This document shows, in pieces, positions 8,863 to 15,666 of a DNA stretch of 15,687 nt. The position numbers and the translations under genes are program-made. Source of the DNA: Verrucomicrobiota bacterium. GTDB taxonomy: Bacteria > Verrucomicrobiota > Verrucomicrobiia > Opitutales > Coraliomargaritaceae. The DNA is taken from positions 1 through 15,687 of the forward strand of contig JAQCDT010000014.1 in NCBI GenBank assembly GCA_027620575.1, written 5' to 3'. The notes below the pieces were generated by a model. The model had not been told where the DNA came from. It did not search any database and saw only the letters and a list, made by a program, of their open reading frames with translations. Every line of letters begins with the position of its first letter. Within the stretch, counting starts at the first letter, position 1.

Positions 8863-8984
8863 ACAAAAAACTGTACCATAAGCATTGATTAAATCAATCC
8901 ATCACTCGCTTTCTTAGTGAAGCATTTCAGAAAATTATCCAGTGTACGCTTTACAAAAAGCAATTCAGCCTTGAAATAAAGATT
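8863..8984. promoter_or_regulatory. Divergent promoter region dsbD/def with 15-bp palindrome
   Basis: The 122 bp between divergent starts must hold both promoters. On the - strand, TTGATT (8892-8897) and TACAGT (8870-8875), 16 bp apart, end seven bases before the dsbD ATG. On the + strand, TTTACA (8950-8955) and TGAAAT (8972-8977), 16 bp apart, end seven bases before the def ATG. The perfect palindrome ATTGATTAAATCAAT (8884-8898) covers the proposed dsbD -35 box and could be an operator. Box assignments are by eye. Confidence 0.4.
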
Positions 8985-9548
8985 ATGGAAAGACCGCTCA
9001 CTTATTATGGAAACCCCGTCTTGCGAGAAAAAGGCCGTGCGGTTGAAACTTTTGATTCAGACTTAAAAGCCTTAGTCAACGACATGATTGAAACAATGTA
9101 TGCCGAAGAAGGAATTGGTCTGGCCGCTCAACAAATTGGCATCGCCCAACAAATCTGTGTAGTCGATGTTCGTCCACCCAAAGAAAGTGAGGTCCATTTC
9201 AACTATAGCTATGATGGCAAATCCACACCCCTAGATCTCTTTATGCCCCTTGCTATTATCAACCCAAAAGTAGAAATCACCGATTCTGCAGAAAGTCTCT
9301 ACCAAGAGGGTTGTCTCTCTTTCCCCAATATTTTAGGCAATGTCTCTAGAGCCAATGCCATACGTTGCCAGTTTCAAGATACCGAGGGCAATAGCCATAC
9401 CCTTGAAGCCGATGGTCTGCTCGCGCGTTGTATCCTTCATGAAGTCGATCATCTCAATGGCGTACTCTTCATTGATACCATGGAGAAAAAAGATCTGCAG
9501 AAAAACCTCACTCGGATCAAGCAGCTCAAGCGCTCCCACAAATCATAA
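8985..9548 (+). CDS. def: Peptide deformylase
   Basis: This metalloenzyme removes the N-formyl group from nascent proteins at the ribosome exit. In its 187 residues all three family motifs are intact: GIGLAAQQ (43-50), EGCLS with metal-ligand cysteine C110 (108-112), and HEVDH with the ligand histidines H152/H156 and catalytic E153. The start MERPLTYYGNPVLREKG is the normal N-terminus of the family. Between motifs 1 and 2 (about 66-88) is a longer, Tyr/Pro/Ser-containing loop than in the 169-residue E. coli enzyme, as in a number of non-enterobacterial deformylases. It stands alone rather than beside fmt, its common partner. The stop codon touches the A-run of the terminator of the opposing porin gene. 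Confidence 0.95.
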   Translation: MERPLTYYGNPVLREKGRAVETFDSDLKALVNDMIETMYAEEGIGLAAQQIGIAQQICVVDVRPPKESEVHFNYSYDGKSTPLDLFMPLAIINPKVEITDSAESLYQEGCLSFPNILGNVSRANAIRCQFQDTEGNSHTLEADGLLARCILHEVDHLNGVLFIDTMEKKDLQKNLTRIKQLKRSHKS

Positions 9549-9581
9549 AAAAAGCAAGGCCGGACTTTCGCCCGACCTTGC
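9547..9581 (-). terminator. Rho-independent terminator of the TorF-like porin gene
   Basis: The hairpin at 9554-9581 pairs GCAAGG with CCTTGC, then after one mismatch CGG with CCG, closing an 8-base loop. Read on the - strand it is followed by seven T residues (complement of 9547-9553). It starts 37 bp beyond the stop of the - strand gene, so it is a classic terminator for that gene. Read on the + strand (end of def) it has no T-run, though the hairpin may still protect the def mRNA 3' end. Confidence 0.88.
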
Positions 9582-9618
9582 ACAAATTAACACGTTAAGT
9601 GTTTTAAACTATAAGAAA

Positions 9619-10182
9619 TTATAGTGACCAGCCGTAAGAAAGAGCTGTTTGTGTACCTGCGTCTGTATCGATAACACTTAGAGTTACATCGCTAACAGTA
9701 AGATCTAATTGAATGTAATCAAATGATCCATCGTCACCATATGTAAGTGATGCGTCAACACCTTCTACGATAGTAGGTAGGCCATAAGATACTTGTACAT
9801 AATCTAAATCTGAATCATCAGCATTTACTGCATAGAAAAGATCAAATCCTTGAAGAGAATATCCAACATACCACTCATCAAAATCACCAGCACCAGTATA
9901 CTCATATTTGATATAACCTACATCAAAACCATTGATGTCTGTACCGATGTAGAAATCTGTTTCAGTATTACTACCGCCCATTGAGCTTGTCCAGATACCA
10001 GCATAGTAGCCTTCACCTGCATAGTCCATACCACCATTTACAGTAGCTTCACCAGCTGATTGTGACTGACCTCTCCAAAAGTACTCAGTATTCACACCAA
10101 GATTTGCAGAAACAGATGCATAAGCATTTGTAATGAATGCTAAAGCACCCACGAATAATGTAATTAATGTAATTGTTTTCAT
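9619..10182 (-). CDS. TorF/Gcw_chp-family putative outer-membrane protein (porin-like)
   Basis: This is a predicted exported beta-barrel protein of 187 residues. I place the start at 10182, 29 codons inside the longest reading frame. This Met opens a clear signal peptide, MKTITLITLFVGALAFITNAYA, with cleavage after AYA, whereas the upstream part crosses the promoter palindrome. The mature N-terminus (SVSANLGVNTEYFWRGQSQS, then VNGGMDYAGEGYYAGIWTSS) matches the pattern I recall for the Gcw_chp family (called TorF-type putative porins): a V-S-N-G-V-x-S/T-x-Y-x-x-R-G-x-S-Q-S opening followed by G-G-x-D-Y-x-x-x-x-G-F/Y-Y-A-G-x-W. The rest alternates aromatic and polar residues and is rich in Asp, Gly and Tyr, consistent with amphipathic strands. 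Substrate and true pore activity are unknown. It has its own terminator downstream and a palindromic operator candidate upstream. Confidence 0.75.
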   Translation of the reverse strand: MKTITLITLFVGALAFITNAYASVSANLGVNTEYFWRGQSQSAGEATVNGGMDYAGEGYYAGIWTSSMGGSNTETDFYIGTDINGFDVGYIKYEYTGAGDFDEWYVGYSLQGFDLFYAVNADDSDLDYVQVSYGLPTIVEGVDASLTYGDDGSFDYIQLDLTVSDVTLSVIDTDAGTQTALSYGWSL

Positions 10183-10231
10183 ATTAATTTTATAATTGTT
10201 TGTTTTTTGGATACGTATCCAAACGGATCCG
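10183..10231 (-). promoter_or_regulatory. Promoter/operator of the porin gene with 18-bp perfect palindrome
   Basis: TTTGGATACGTATCCAAA (10206-10223) is a perfect 18-bp palindrome centred on CG, lying 23 bp upstream of the porin ATG. The 8-bp palindrome CGGATCCG (10224-10231) abuts it. Read on the - strand, TATAAA (10194-10189) could be a -10 box six bases from the ATG, but no good -35 stands at the right distance. Even-length operators with a central CG are typical of LacI/GalR-family regulators, so such a repressor or activator is my inference. No regulator gene is nearby. Confidence 0.5.
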
Positions 10232-10359
10232 ATTGTGATAAAGCCAAAAAACAACAAAAATGCAAGCATTTAGTTGCTTTTGGATATTAGTTATGAGCTT
10301 AAATTGTGCCAAAATTTCACAGTTTGGACTTTTTTGGCCGATATTTTTAAGAATTTTTC

Positions 10360-11022
10360 TTAAAATTTATTAAATCGCACTTTTTTCAGCATTTCTGCCT
10401 GAATATGAAGAATATACTTATCTTTGTAATAAGCGTCGCTAAGTGCTGACTCAAGATCGACGCAAATTTTAGATTGTATTCCGAGAGGCTTTAGCTCGGC
10501 TTCAATTGAACCACCTTTCCAATAAATCACCCCATTAGCTAAAGAATGCTGATTGCCCGTTTGTAAATTATTAGAAATCCAACTCAGAAACTCGGGTAGA
10601 TTTTTCACCGCTCTTCCTGTGACAAAATCATACTTTAACTTCAAGGTCTCGGCACGAACTTGTTTAGCTTCAACGTTCTCAAGGCCAAGGTCATCGGCAA
10701 TGGATTGTACCACGCCCACTTTTTTTGCAATTGAATCAATTAATGTGAATTTTGCCTGCGGATAGCAAATCGCCATCGGCAAGCCTGGCAGACCGCCACC
10801 CGTACCAACATCCAATATACGAGCGTCTTTTCTAAGGGTTAAAGCATTGGTAATCGCTAAACAGTGAATTAAGTGTCGCTCCTCCAAAGCATCGATATCC
10901 TTACGAGAAATTAAATTAATCTTTGTGTTCCATTCTCGAAGTAATTCGGCCCATCGCTCAAGTATCGGCCAGACATCATCTGATATATTTGGAAATAATT
11001 GCTGATAATATGCTGATTTCAT
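10360..11022 (-). CDS. rsmG: 16S rRNA (guanine527-N7)-methyltransferase RsmG
   Basis: RsmG (GidB) methylates N7 of G527 in the 530 loop of 16S rRNA using S-adenosylmethionine; its loss is known to give low-level streptomycin resistance. The 220 residues match the usual 205-240. Visible family signatures are WNTKINLISR (31-40), ERHLIHCL (48-55), the SAM-binding loop ILDVGTGGGLPGLP (69-82) with the following acidic strand end (TLIDS), FVTGRAV with R137, and YWKGG near 168. The gene usually lies by mnmG or parA/parB near the origin; here it stands divergent from metH instead, 95 bp away. An AT-rich 9-bp hairpin (10345-10365) overlaps the stop codon. Confidence 0.93.
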   Translation of the reverse strand: MKSAYYQQLFPNISDDVWPILERWAELLREWNTKINLISRKDIDALEERHLIHCLAITNALTLRKDARILDVGTGGGLPGLPMAICYPQAKFTLIDSIAKKVGVVQSIADDLGLENVEAKQVRAETLKLKYDFVTGRAVKNLPEFLSWISNNLQTGNQHSLANGVIYWKGGSIEAELKPLGIQSKICVDLESALSDAYYKDKYILHIQAEMLKKVRFNKF

Positions 11023-11117
11023 TCGCTTTTTTCACTGTATGTACTTTAAAACTATTTTAGACAATAGTAAGAATTGAGCTTGAACATATCAATTAATCAT
11101 TATACGTTGATTCGTTT
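11023..11117. promoter_or_regulatory. Divergent promoter region rsmG/metH
   Basis: These 95 bp separate the rsmG and metH start codons. For metH, TTGAAC (11080-11085) and TACGTT (11103-11108), 17 bp apart, are a plausible if weak promoter that leaves a leader of only about three bases. An inverted repeat ACTATT-N6-AATAGT (11051-11068) lies upstream of it. The space is too short for a cobalamin or SAM riboswitch, and no such fold is apparent, so any methionine or B12 control would be by protein. Confidence 0.35.
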
Positions 11118-14100
11118 ATGAGCAAAACCGCTTCTCCATCGCCTGAGACAACACCTAAGATCCAGCAGTTTAAAAAACTGTTGGCCGAGCGTATTGTGTA
11201 CCTTGATGGTGCGATGGGGACGATGATTCAAACCTATAAGCTCGAAGAAGAAGATTTTCGTGGCGAGCGCTTCAAAGACCATTCAATTGACCTCAAAGGG
11301 AATAATGATTTGCTGACGCTCACTCGACCCGATGTTATTGAAAATATTCACAGGAGTTTTTTAGAAGCGGGATCCGATATTATTGAGACGAATACTTTCA
11401 GTAGCACGGCCATTGCTCAGGCAGACTATGCACTCGAGTCCATTGTTTATGAATTGAATAAATCAGCTGCCGAGCTCGCACGAAAAGTCGCTGATGAAGC
11501 ATCAAAAAAAGAGGGTCGCCCCACTTTTGTTGCCGGTGCCATAGGTCCAACAAATCGCACCTGCTCAATGTCACCCGATGTGAATAAGCCAGAATACCGA
11601 GCTGTCACCTTTGATCAACTGGTTAACGATTATGGCGAACAAATCAGAGGTTTGGTCGATGGAGGGGTCGACTTATTACTGCCAGAGACCGTTTTTGATA
11701 CCTTGAATCTAAAAGCGGCACTTTTTGCCATACAAGAATTTCAAAAGACCCATCCCGTTGAAATACCGATCATGATTTCGGTCACTATTACCGATCAATC
11801 CGGACGCACACTCTCAGGGCAGACAGTTGAAGCTTTTTGGAATTCGATTGCTCATGCTAAGCCGATCAGCGTAGGAATTAATTGTGCTTTGGGTGCCGTT
11901 GAAATGCGTTCCTACATTGAAGCTCTATCCAATGTCAGTGATACTTATGTCAGTGCTTATCCAAATGCAGGCTTGCCCAACCCTCTTTCGGAAACTGGCT
12001 ACGATGAAACCCCAGAACAAACCGCCGAAGCACTTAAGGATTTTGCAGAAAGTGGCTTTATAAATATTATTGGCGGATGTTGTGGAACCACTCCTGATCA
12101 TATCAAAGCAACGGTTGAAAACACGCAATCCATTGTACCTAGAGCACTTAAGTCCAATCCTGCAGTCACTCGATTGAGTGGACTGGAACCTTTCAATATT
12201 GCAGAAGGTCATACCTTTGTCACTGTAGGCGAGCGTACCAATGTCACGGGCTCGCCTCGTTTCAAAAAAATGATTCAGGAATCGAATTGGGAAGGGGCTC
12301 TTGCGGTTGCTTTACAACAAGTCGAAAATGGAGCCAATATCATCGATATTAATTTTGATGAAGGGCTTTTAGATTCTGAAGCTTGTATGACGCATTTTTT
12401 GAATTTAATCGCCTCTGAGCCAGCGATTTCTCGAGTCCCCATCATGATTGACAGCTCAAAATGGTCGGTGATTGAAGCGGGGCTAAAATGCGTACAAGGC
12501 AAATGTATCGTAAATTCGATCAGCCTCAAAGAAGGCGAAGCAGTTTTTCTTGAACAAGCACGAAAAATACAGCAATATGGAGCGGCGGCTGTGATTATGG
12601 CCTTTGATGAAAAAGGACAAGCCGCCACCAAAGAGGACAAAATTCGTATCTGCCAACGTGCCTATAAATTATTGACTGAAGCATTAGACTTCAACCCACA
12701 CGATATCATTTTTGACCCAAATATCCTCACCATTGCGACTGGAATGGAGGAACATAATAACTATGCCGTTGATTTTATTGATGCCGTGAGGGTTATTAAA
12801 GAAACCTGCCCTGGGGCCTTAACTAGTGGTGGAGTCAGCAATATTTCTTTTTCATTTCGCGGAAACAATCCTGTTCGGGAGGCGATGCATTCGGCCTTTC
12901 TCTACCATGCGATACAAGCGGGACTTGATATGGGGATTGTTAATGCCGGAATGCTTGAAGTTTACGAAGAAATCGAGCCCGCCCTTTTAGAAAAAGTGGA
13001 AGATGTCCTTCTCAATCGAAATTCTGAGGCCACCGAATCACTGATTGATTATGCTGACTCGATTAAGGGTACTGGTAAAAAAGTGGATACGAAAACGGCT
13101 GCGGCTTGGCGAAATGACCCTGTAGAAGCTCGACTCAGCCATGCTCTGATCAAAGGAATTGTTGAATTTATTGAAGAAGATACCGAAGAGGCACGACAAA
13201 AACTTGGCCGACCTTTAGAAGTCATCGAAGGTCCGCTGATGGATGGAATGAAAGTTGTTGGCGATCTGTTCGGAGAAGGAAAAATGTTTTTACCTCAAGT
13301 GGTGAAAAGTGCACGTGTCATGAAAAAGGCGGTCGCTTACCTAACCCCGTTCATGGAAGAAGAAAAAGCGTCCAATCCAAACACACGTTCTCAAGGCCGT
13401 TTCTTGATTGCGACCGTCAAAGGCGATGTTCACGACATTGGAAAAAATATCGTCTCCGTGGTTCTAGCTTGTAATAATTATCAAGTGAAAGACCTCGGTG
13501 TTATGGTGTCTTGTGATACGATTTTAAAAGAAGCGAAAGCCTGGAATGCTGATATAATAGGGCTTTCTGGACTGATCACCCCTTCTCTTGAAGAGATGAT
13601 CCACAATGCTAGCGAAATGAAACGCTTGGGCTTTACTCAGCCTTTATTCATTGGTGGTGCCACAACTAGTAAAGCGCATACCGCGATTAAAATAGCCCCT
13701 CATTATGATGGCCCTGTGGTACAAGTTGCCGATGCTTCTCTAGTCACCGACGTCTGTAATCAACTGCTCAATCCAGAGAAAGCCACTGCCTTTATTGAGG
13801 AACTCAAACAAGATCAAGACGTACGCCGAGAACGCTTTCTTCAAAATCAAGATAAAGTCGAACTCCTCTCTTTAGAAGATGCCCGTAACCAGGGCTTCCA
13901 AACCGATTGGTCTGATATCAATATTACTTTACCTAAGCGCACTGACTTGATTGTCGAAAAAAATGTCGATTTGGCGACCCTTGCAAAGTATATAGACTGG
14001 TCTCCTTTCTTTTGGGCTTGGGAACTCAAGGGTGTTTATCCAAAAATTTTAGAGCATAAAAAATGGGGCACTCAGGCTAAACAACTGCATGAAGATGCTT

Positions 14101-14834
14101 TAAAGATGCTCAACCGCATTATAGAAGAAAAAGCCTTCACGGCAAAATTTGCCATTCGTCTCTGTTATGCCAATGCTGTGAATGACGATATTGTTCTTTA
14201 TCAAGACGCTACTAGAGAAACTGTTCTTGGCACCCTACCAATGCTACGTCAGCAAAAGAAAAAAGTCGGTGACCCAGTGTATTGTAGTTTAGCGGATTTT
14301 ATTGCTCCACTTGAGAGCGATCGACTGGATGCCTGTGGTGCCTTTATTTGTAGTATCGAAAATGTGGACACTTTTGCTCAACAATTTGAAGATGACAAAG
14401 ACGACTATACTTCAATTCTTATTAAAGCATTAGGAGACCGTATGGCCGAAGCGCTCACCGAATATACCCATGAATGTGTGCGAAAAGAGTATTGGGGCTA
14501 TCAAACTGAGGAAAATTTATCGACGGATGCTCTGATAAAAGAAGAATATATCGGAATTCGTCCTGCACTTGGCTATCCTGCCTGCCCAGACCACTCAAAT
14601 TTGGAGCTTGTTTGGCAACTACTCGATGGCGAAAAAAATACCGGTGCAACTTTAACCGAAAATTTCGCCATCAGTCCTGCATCGACGGTGAGAGGACTTT
14701 ATTTTGCTCATGAACGAGCTAATTACTTTCATGTCGGCTCACTTTCGAAAGAACAAATGAGCGATTATGCCCAACGCAAAAATCTCTCTTTAGCCGAATG
14801 TGAGCGCCAATTAGCCACCAATAAAGGCTATTGA
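11118..14834 (+). CDS. metH: Cobalamin-dependent methionine synthase
   Basis: MetH transfers the methyl group of 5-methyltetrahydrofolate to homocysteine through methylcobalamin. The 1238 residues (E. coli 1227) contain all four modules. The homocysteine domain opens with LDGAMGTMIQTY and carries zinc ligands C256 (GINCALGA) and C321/C322 (GGCCGTTPDHI). The pterin domain begins near FVTVGERTNVTGSPRF. The B12 cap and binding domains follow, with DVHDIGKNIV, where H772 is the lower axial cobalt ligand. The C-terminal SAM-dependent reactivation domain shows DWSPFFWAWELKG, RPALGYPACPDHS and FAISPASTVRGLYFAH. Nothing is truncated, so the enzyme should need B12 and a flavodoxin-type reductant for reactivation. 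It is transcribed alone, divergent from rsmG. No intrinsic terminator is evident after it, and its TGA stop lies inside the first palindrome of the satD control region. Confidence 0.97.
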   Translation: MSKTASPSPETTPKIQQFKKLLAERIVYLDGAMGTMIQTYKLEEEDFRGERFKDHSIDLKGNNDLLTLTRPDVIENIHRSFLEAGSDIIETNTFSSTAIAQADYALESIVYELNKSAAELARKVADEASKKEGRPTFVAGAIGPTNRTCSMSPDVNKPEYRAVTFDQLVNDYGEQIRGLVDGGVDLLLPETVFDTLNLKAALFAIQEFQKTHPVEIPIMISVTITDQSGRTLSGQTVEAFWNSIAHAKPISVGINCALGAVEMRSYIEALSNVSDTYVSAYPNAGLPNPLSETGYDETPEQTAEALKDFAESGFINIIGGCCGTTPDHIKATVENTQSIVPRALKSNPAVTRLSGLEPFNIAEGHTFVTVGERTNVTGSPRFKKMIQESNWEGALAVALQQVENGANIIDINFDEGLLDSEACMTHFLNLIASEPAISRVPIMIDSSKWSVIEAGLKCVQGKCIVNSISLKEGEAVFLEQARKIQQYGAAAVIMAFDEKGQAATKEDKIRICQRAYKLLTEALDFNPHDIIFDPNILTIATGMEEHNNYAVDFIDAVRVIKETCPGALTSGGVSNISFSFRGNNPVREAMHSAFLYHAIQAGLDMGIVNAGMLEVYEEIEPALLEKVEDVLLNRNSEATESLIDYADSIKGTGKKVDTKTAAAWRNDPVEARLSHALIKGIVEFIEEDTEEARQKLGRPLEVIEGPLMDGMKVVGDLFGEGKMFLPQVVKSARVMKKAVAYLTPFMEEEKASNPNTRSQGRFLIATVKGDVHDIGKNIVSVVLACNNYQVKDLGVMVSCDTILKEAKAWNADIIGLSGLITPSLEEMIHNASEMKRLGFTQPLFIGGATTSKAHTAIKIAPHYDGPVVQVADASLVTDVCNQLLNPEKATAFIEELKQDQDVRRERFLQNQDKVELLSLEDARNQGFQTDWSDINITLPKRTDLIVEKNVDLATLAKYIDWSPFFWAWELKGVYPKILEHKKWGTQAKQLHEDALKMLNRIIEEKAFTAKFAIRLCYANAVNDDIVLYQDATRETVLGTLPMLRQQKKKVGDPVYCSLADFIAPLESDRLDACGAFICSIENVDTFAQQFEDDKDDYTSILIKALGDRMAEALTEYTHECVRKEYWGYQTEENLSTDALIKEEYIGIRPALGYPACPDHSNLELVWQLLDGEKNTGATLTENFAISPASTVRGLYFAHERANYFHVGSLSKEQMSDYAQRKNLSLAECERQLATNKGY

Positions 14835-14850
14835 ACTAATTTAGTTCAAT
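14830..14850. repeat. Operator-like 21-bp palindrome, site 1
   Basis: A perfect palindrome: left arm ATTGAACTAA, centre T, right arm TTAGTTCAAT. It includes the TGA stop of metH (14832-14834). Bases 14833-14856 recur exactly 100 bp downstream with one mismatch, at the centre base. Confidence 0.7.
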
Positions 14851-14875
14851 TAGGGCGATACCCCGCTTTTCATTT

Positions 14876-14896
14876 ATTGTACTATTTTAGTTCAAT
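14876..14896. repeat. Operator-like 21-bp palindrome, site 2 (imperfect)
   Basis: The right arm TTAGTTCAAT is identical to sites 1 and 3; the left arm ATTGTACTAT matches the consensus ATTGAACTAA at 8 of 10 positions. Its centre (14886) is 46 bp from site 1 and 54 bp from site 3, close to four to five helical turns. Confidence 0.6.
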
Positions 14897-14922
14897 ATGA
14901 AAATAATCCATCCGAGCAAAAC

Positions 14923-14957
14923 TTGACAAATAGAACTAAATTAGTTCAATTAGGGCA
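14923..14957 (+). promoter_or_regulatory. satD-like promoter with operator site 3 embedded
   Basis: A perfect -35 box TTGACA (14923-14928) is followed after 16 bp by TTCAAT (14945-14950), a 4/6 match to the -10 box. The predicted start of transcription, seven bases on, is the A of the ATG at 14957, so the message would be leaderless. Operator site 3 (14930-14950: left arm ATAGAACTAA, centre A, right arm TTAGTTCAAT, 9/10 symmetric) fills the spacer and ends with the -10 box. Bound protein there would block RNA polymerase. Confidence 0.55.
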
Positions 14958-15598
14958 TGGAAATCCAAGCACTTTATCCTGTAGTCTTATTTCGAGTTTT
15001 AAATTCATCGAAAAGTACAGGTAAGTGGACAGAGATCGGTCATTTGAGTGAAGTGTTGAGCAGTCCAAGTATTTCCAAAGATTTACTCTCACCTTATTCA
15101 AGAAATCAAGACGGCTATTTTCAGGGAATCTTTGCGTCAGGAGGCCATTTGCTTCAAAACCTCTTCTTAATAAGGGAACAACTCTACCCTTCGGAAGTTC
15201 AATTTTCTATTGGCATAGGCGAAGTAAAAACCCCGATTAATGCAGTAATGGCCACACATATAGAAGGTAAATCCATAGATAATGCAATTTACGGGCTCTC
15301 TAGAGCACCAAAGTCAGGCAATTATTTAATCATGCATGGATTTTCTAAACCGCTGGAACGCTTAATGAATCCAAGTATGGAACTTCTCTGGTCTTCAACT
15401 CGGAATTGGAACTTAAATCGATTAAAAATACTGAACTATAAATTACAGGGATATTCTGAAACAAAAATAAGCCAATTGTTGCAGATAAGTGAGCGCGCTA
15501 TTTATAAAAATATAGCAGACGCGAAACTTGGACATTGGAAAGACCTGATTTTAGCGGTTGAGGAAAATATTAGCCGAGTTCTAAAGCCTTACCGATAA
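14957..15598 (+). CDS. Divergent SatD-family protein with C-terminal helix-turn-helix
   Basis: This 213-residue soluble protein has no signal peptide. It resembles the SatD family (named from an acid-tolerance locus of Streptococcus mutans; molecular function unknown). The segments FSIGIGEVKTPINA (83-96) and HIEGKSIDNAIYGL (101-114) fit the family pattern FGIGIGEI-x-T-x-I-N followed by G-x-A-x-x-x-A-R-x-x-L, and QDGYFQGIF (51-59) stands where SatD proteins have GDEFQGL. The C-terminus (about 155-190, LNYKLQGYSETKISQLLQIS then ERAIYKNI) is a convincing helix-turn-helix of sigma-region-4/LuxR-like shape. The acidic GD motifs of the N-terminal half are altered, so it may have become purely regulatory. 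The TAGGG at 14951 is too close to the ATG to act as a Shine-Dalgarno. Three palindromic sites upstream suggest autoregulation. A possible DUF3307-type partner begins 68 bp after its stop. Confidence 0.65.
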   Translation: MEIQALYPVVLFRVLNSSKSTGKWTEIGHLSEVLSSPSISKDLLSPYSRNQDGYFQGIFASGGHLLQNLFLIREQLYPSEVQFSIGIGEVKTPINAVMATHIEGKSIDNAIYGLSRAPKSGNYLIMHGFSKPLERLMNPSMELLWSSTRNWNLNRLKILNYKLQGYSETKISQLLQISERAIYKNIADAKLGHWKDLILAVEENISRVLKPYR

Positions 15599-15666
15599 TC
15601 GCTTGAAATGGGCCATTGAATAAAATTGTTCGACCCTTTATTAAAAAACCATTTACTAAAAAATAT

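Noticed and set aside
8885..8897. FNR binding site upstream of dsbD
   Set aside because: Half-sites TTGAT and ATCAA are separated by three bases; the FNR/CRP family uses four, so the geometry is wrong.
10183..10269. Longer start for the porin gene, adding 29 N-terminal residues (MLAFLLFFGF...)
   Set aside because: The extension runs through the promoter palindrome, and the internal Met at 10182 opens a textbook signal peptide followed by the family's conserved mature N-terminus.
10345..10365. Terminator of rsmG at the AT-rich stem TTTTAAGAA/TTCTTAAAA
   Set aside because: The 9-bp stem has almost no GC, overlaps the stop codon, and is not followed by a T-run on the - strand.
11023..11117. 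Cobalamin or SAM riboswitch upstream of metH
   Set aside because: Only 95 bp separate the divergent start codons, with no B12-box-like or SAM-motif sequence visible.
14853..14870. metH terminator (GGG...CCC followed by TTTT)
   Set aside because: Only a three-base-pair stem can form; it is not a credible terminator.
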